Below, one piece after another: positions 38,444-39,175 of a DNA stretch of 39,175 nt (positions are counted from its first letter, which is position 1; each line of letters begins with the position of its first letter). The position numbers and the translations under genes are program-made. This stretch comes from a virus. The notes under the pieces are model-generated. The model ran no database searches. It was given only the letters and a program-made list of their open reading frames with translations, and had not been told where the DNA came from. The stretch is from IMG/VR virus record IMGVR_UViG_3300033148_008353, positions 1 to 39,175 of that record; one strand, 5' to 3'.

Positions 38444-39089
38444 CAGCTACTAGTTTTTGAATCCATTGAGCATCCCTGGCTGATATGTTTGGGAGTCTGG
38501 ACTTGATTTTAATTGGGAGGATTGAAAAATGATTTTTGAGCTCAGAAAAAATAGCAGTCAGTACCATCTCAACCTGGTCAGATGAGACCAACTCAGCTCT
38601 CATTTTTTCAACAGTGAGCTGTTTCTCATCTGCCTGATATTTTGTGAGTCTGGATTTTTCAACCTGATAGCTGATTTTCTCTGGAGACATAGTTGCTCCA
38701 GTTGCAGATGCTCTGAGCCATCTGATGTAGGTCATTCTGGCTCTGTCCAAATCGTATTTAATAGCACGACCTGACCCGCTGACACAACTGTCAAAAACAT
38801 TCTCAGAGTTTAATGCTCTGATTCTCCTGGTTGTTAAATCCAAATGCTCTGCCAGTTGACCCTGATTGACCAAATTCACAACAGATTTTTTTGCTATTGT
38901 TGCTGTAGATTTAGGAACTGTTTTTTTTGATGGAGGAGATTTCCCCGGAGCAACTTTTTTGCCCGGAGCTTTTTTGGTTGCAGATTTGGACGGTTTTTTT
39001 TTGGCAACAACTTTGGGAGCTGTTGCTTTTTTTTGACCAGGTTTTGTTGGAGATTTCCTGGGTTGCCTAGCCTTTTTGGGAGCTACCAT
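38385..39089 (-). CDS. Terminase small subunit (Nu1-like) with a histone H1-like tail
   Basis: A protein of 234 residues. I prefer the ATG at 39089 (opening MVAPKKARQP): AGGA lies 8 bases upstream and it overlaps the junction ORF stop; a TTG at 39113 is weaker. Residues 1-75 are a low-complexity Lys/Ala/Pro tail resembling histone H1. Residues about 78-125 are the Nu1-type winged helix (NQGQLAEHLDLTTRRIRALN, then YDLDRARMTYIRWLR). The C-terminal helix region with VEKMRAELVSSDQVEMV is the gpA-binding part. It recognises the packaging site. Typical Nu1 is 181 residues without the tail. Confidence 0.9.
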   Translation of the reverse strand: MVAPKKARQPRKSPTKPGQKKATAPKVVAKKKPSKSATKKAPGKKVAPGKSPPSKKTVPKSTATIAKKSVVNLVNQGQLAEHLDLTTRRIRALNSENVFDSCVSGSGRAIKYDLDRARMTYIRWLRASATGATMSPEKISYQVEKSRLTKYQADEKQLTVEKMRAELVSSDQVEMVLTAIFSELKNHFSILPIKIKSRLPNISARDAQWIQKLVADACNSASSDVIPSILNQSD

Positions 39090-39175
39090 TTGCCAAATCC
39101 TGGGATAGTACAAGCGGAACCGGAAACCATTCTCAAAATAATTGGTAAGTAGTGATTTTTCGCGTGTTCTTTACC
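39083..39175 (-). CDS. Junction-spanning small protein, C-terminal part
   Basis: This is the continuation of the frame that starts at 230. After the terminal overlap it encodes the last residues (HAKNHYLPIILRM, ending PGFGKW) and stops with TAG at 39083-39085. It overlaps the terminase small subunit start. See the first part for discussion. Confidence 0.5.
   Translation of the reverse strand, partial: GKEHAKNHYLPIILRMVSGSACTIPGFGKW
39165..39175. repeat. Terminal direct repeat, right copy
   Basis: Identical to bases 1-11. It lies 76 bases from the terminase small subunit ATG (39089), on the side where lambda has its cohesive site. Confidence 0.85.

Noticed and set aside
1-39175. tRNA genes, CRISPR arrays, insertion sequences, integrase or attachment sites
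   Set aside because: I looked for T-loop consensus, regularly spaced repeats, transposase or recombinase motifs and found none. Hand reading could miss a degenerate tRNA.

Overview
The window reads as one complete genome of a tailed dsDNA bacteriophage (Caudoviricetes). It combines a lambda-type head module with a Mu-type contractile tail. Every convincing gene lies on the minus strand, so transcription runs from high to low coordinates. The last 11 bases (39165-39175) repeat the first 11 (1-11), and an open reading frame runs intact across the join (230 to 1, then 39175 to 39083). The molecule is therefore circular or terminally redundant, with about 39,164 unique bases. Clear AGGAG-type ribosome binding sites, TGA stops and constant ATGA/TGATG stop-start overlaps point to a bacterial host with standard translation. 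A Mu-like tail suggests a Gram-negative host, but this is inference. I see no integrase, repressor with a dimerisation/cleavage domain, DNA polymerase, primase, full-size helicase, tRNA or CRISPR. A lytic life cycle that borrows the host replisome is the simplest reading.

Late region in transcription order: a candidate promoter at 240-268 and a junction-spanning small gene; terminase small and large subunits (39089-36524); gpW-like connector, portal, S49 protease with a nested scaffold, decoration protein and major capsid protein (36520-31838); head-tail joining genes (31818-30114); then a DUF2635/gp38-like protein, Mu-like sheath, tube, frameshifted assembly chaperone, tape measure, gpN, gpP, gp45, gp46, gp47 and gp48 (30121-20070). 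Next come a beta-propeller fibre, further receptor-side proteins, a DUF1353 protein and a likely lysis block (16061-14623). The module ends at a candidate intrinsic terminator at 14014-14045.

Early region in transcription order: a strong sigma70-like promoter (13825-13854) precedes a replication group of an initiator-like protein with internal direct repeats, a winged-helix-sized protein, a stand-alone DnaA domain IV protein and a mini P-loop protein. A C5-cytosine methyltransferase and small cysteine-rich or HTH proteins follow. A second promoter with an overlapping inverted repeat (7654-7682) leads into peptide deformylase, a LexA-type DNA-binding domain, VRR-NUC nuclease, DUF3310, ThyX, an ASCH protein, an HNH-HD fusion and an adenine-methyltransferase-like protein. 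Small unknown genes end the operon at 292. The theme is nucleotide supply, DNA modification and host takeover rather than an autonomous replisome.

The least ordinary signal is base composition. CpG is severely depleted (3 in 600 bases by hand count at 2461-3060). GATC occurs only twice in my whole-window hand scan (8905 and 16499). The cytosine methyltransferase gene escapes CpG depletion (22 in 660 bases), and many surviving CpGs sit in short GCGCGC runs. This suggests strong restriction, methylation or mutation pressure in the host and late acquisition of the methyltransferase.
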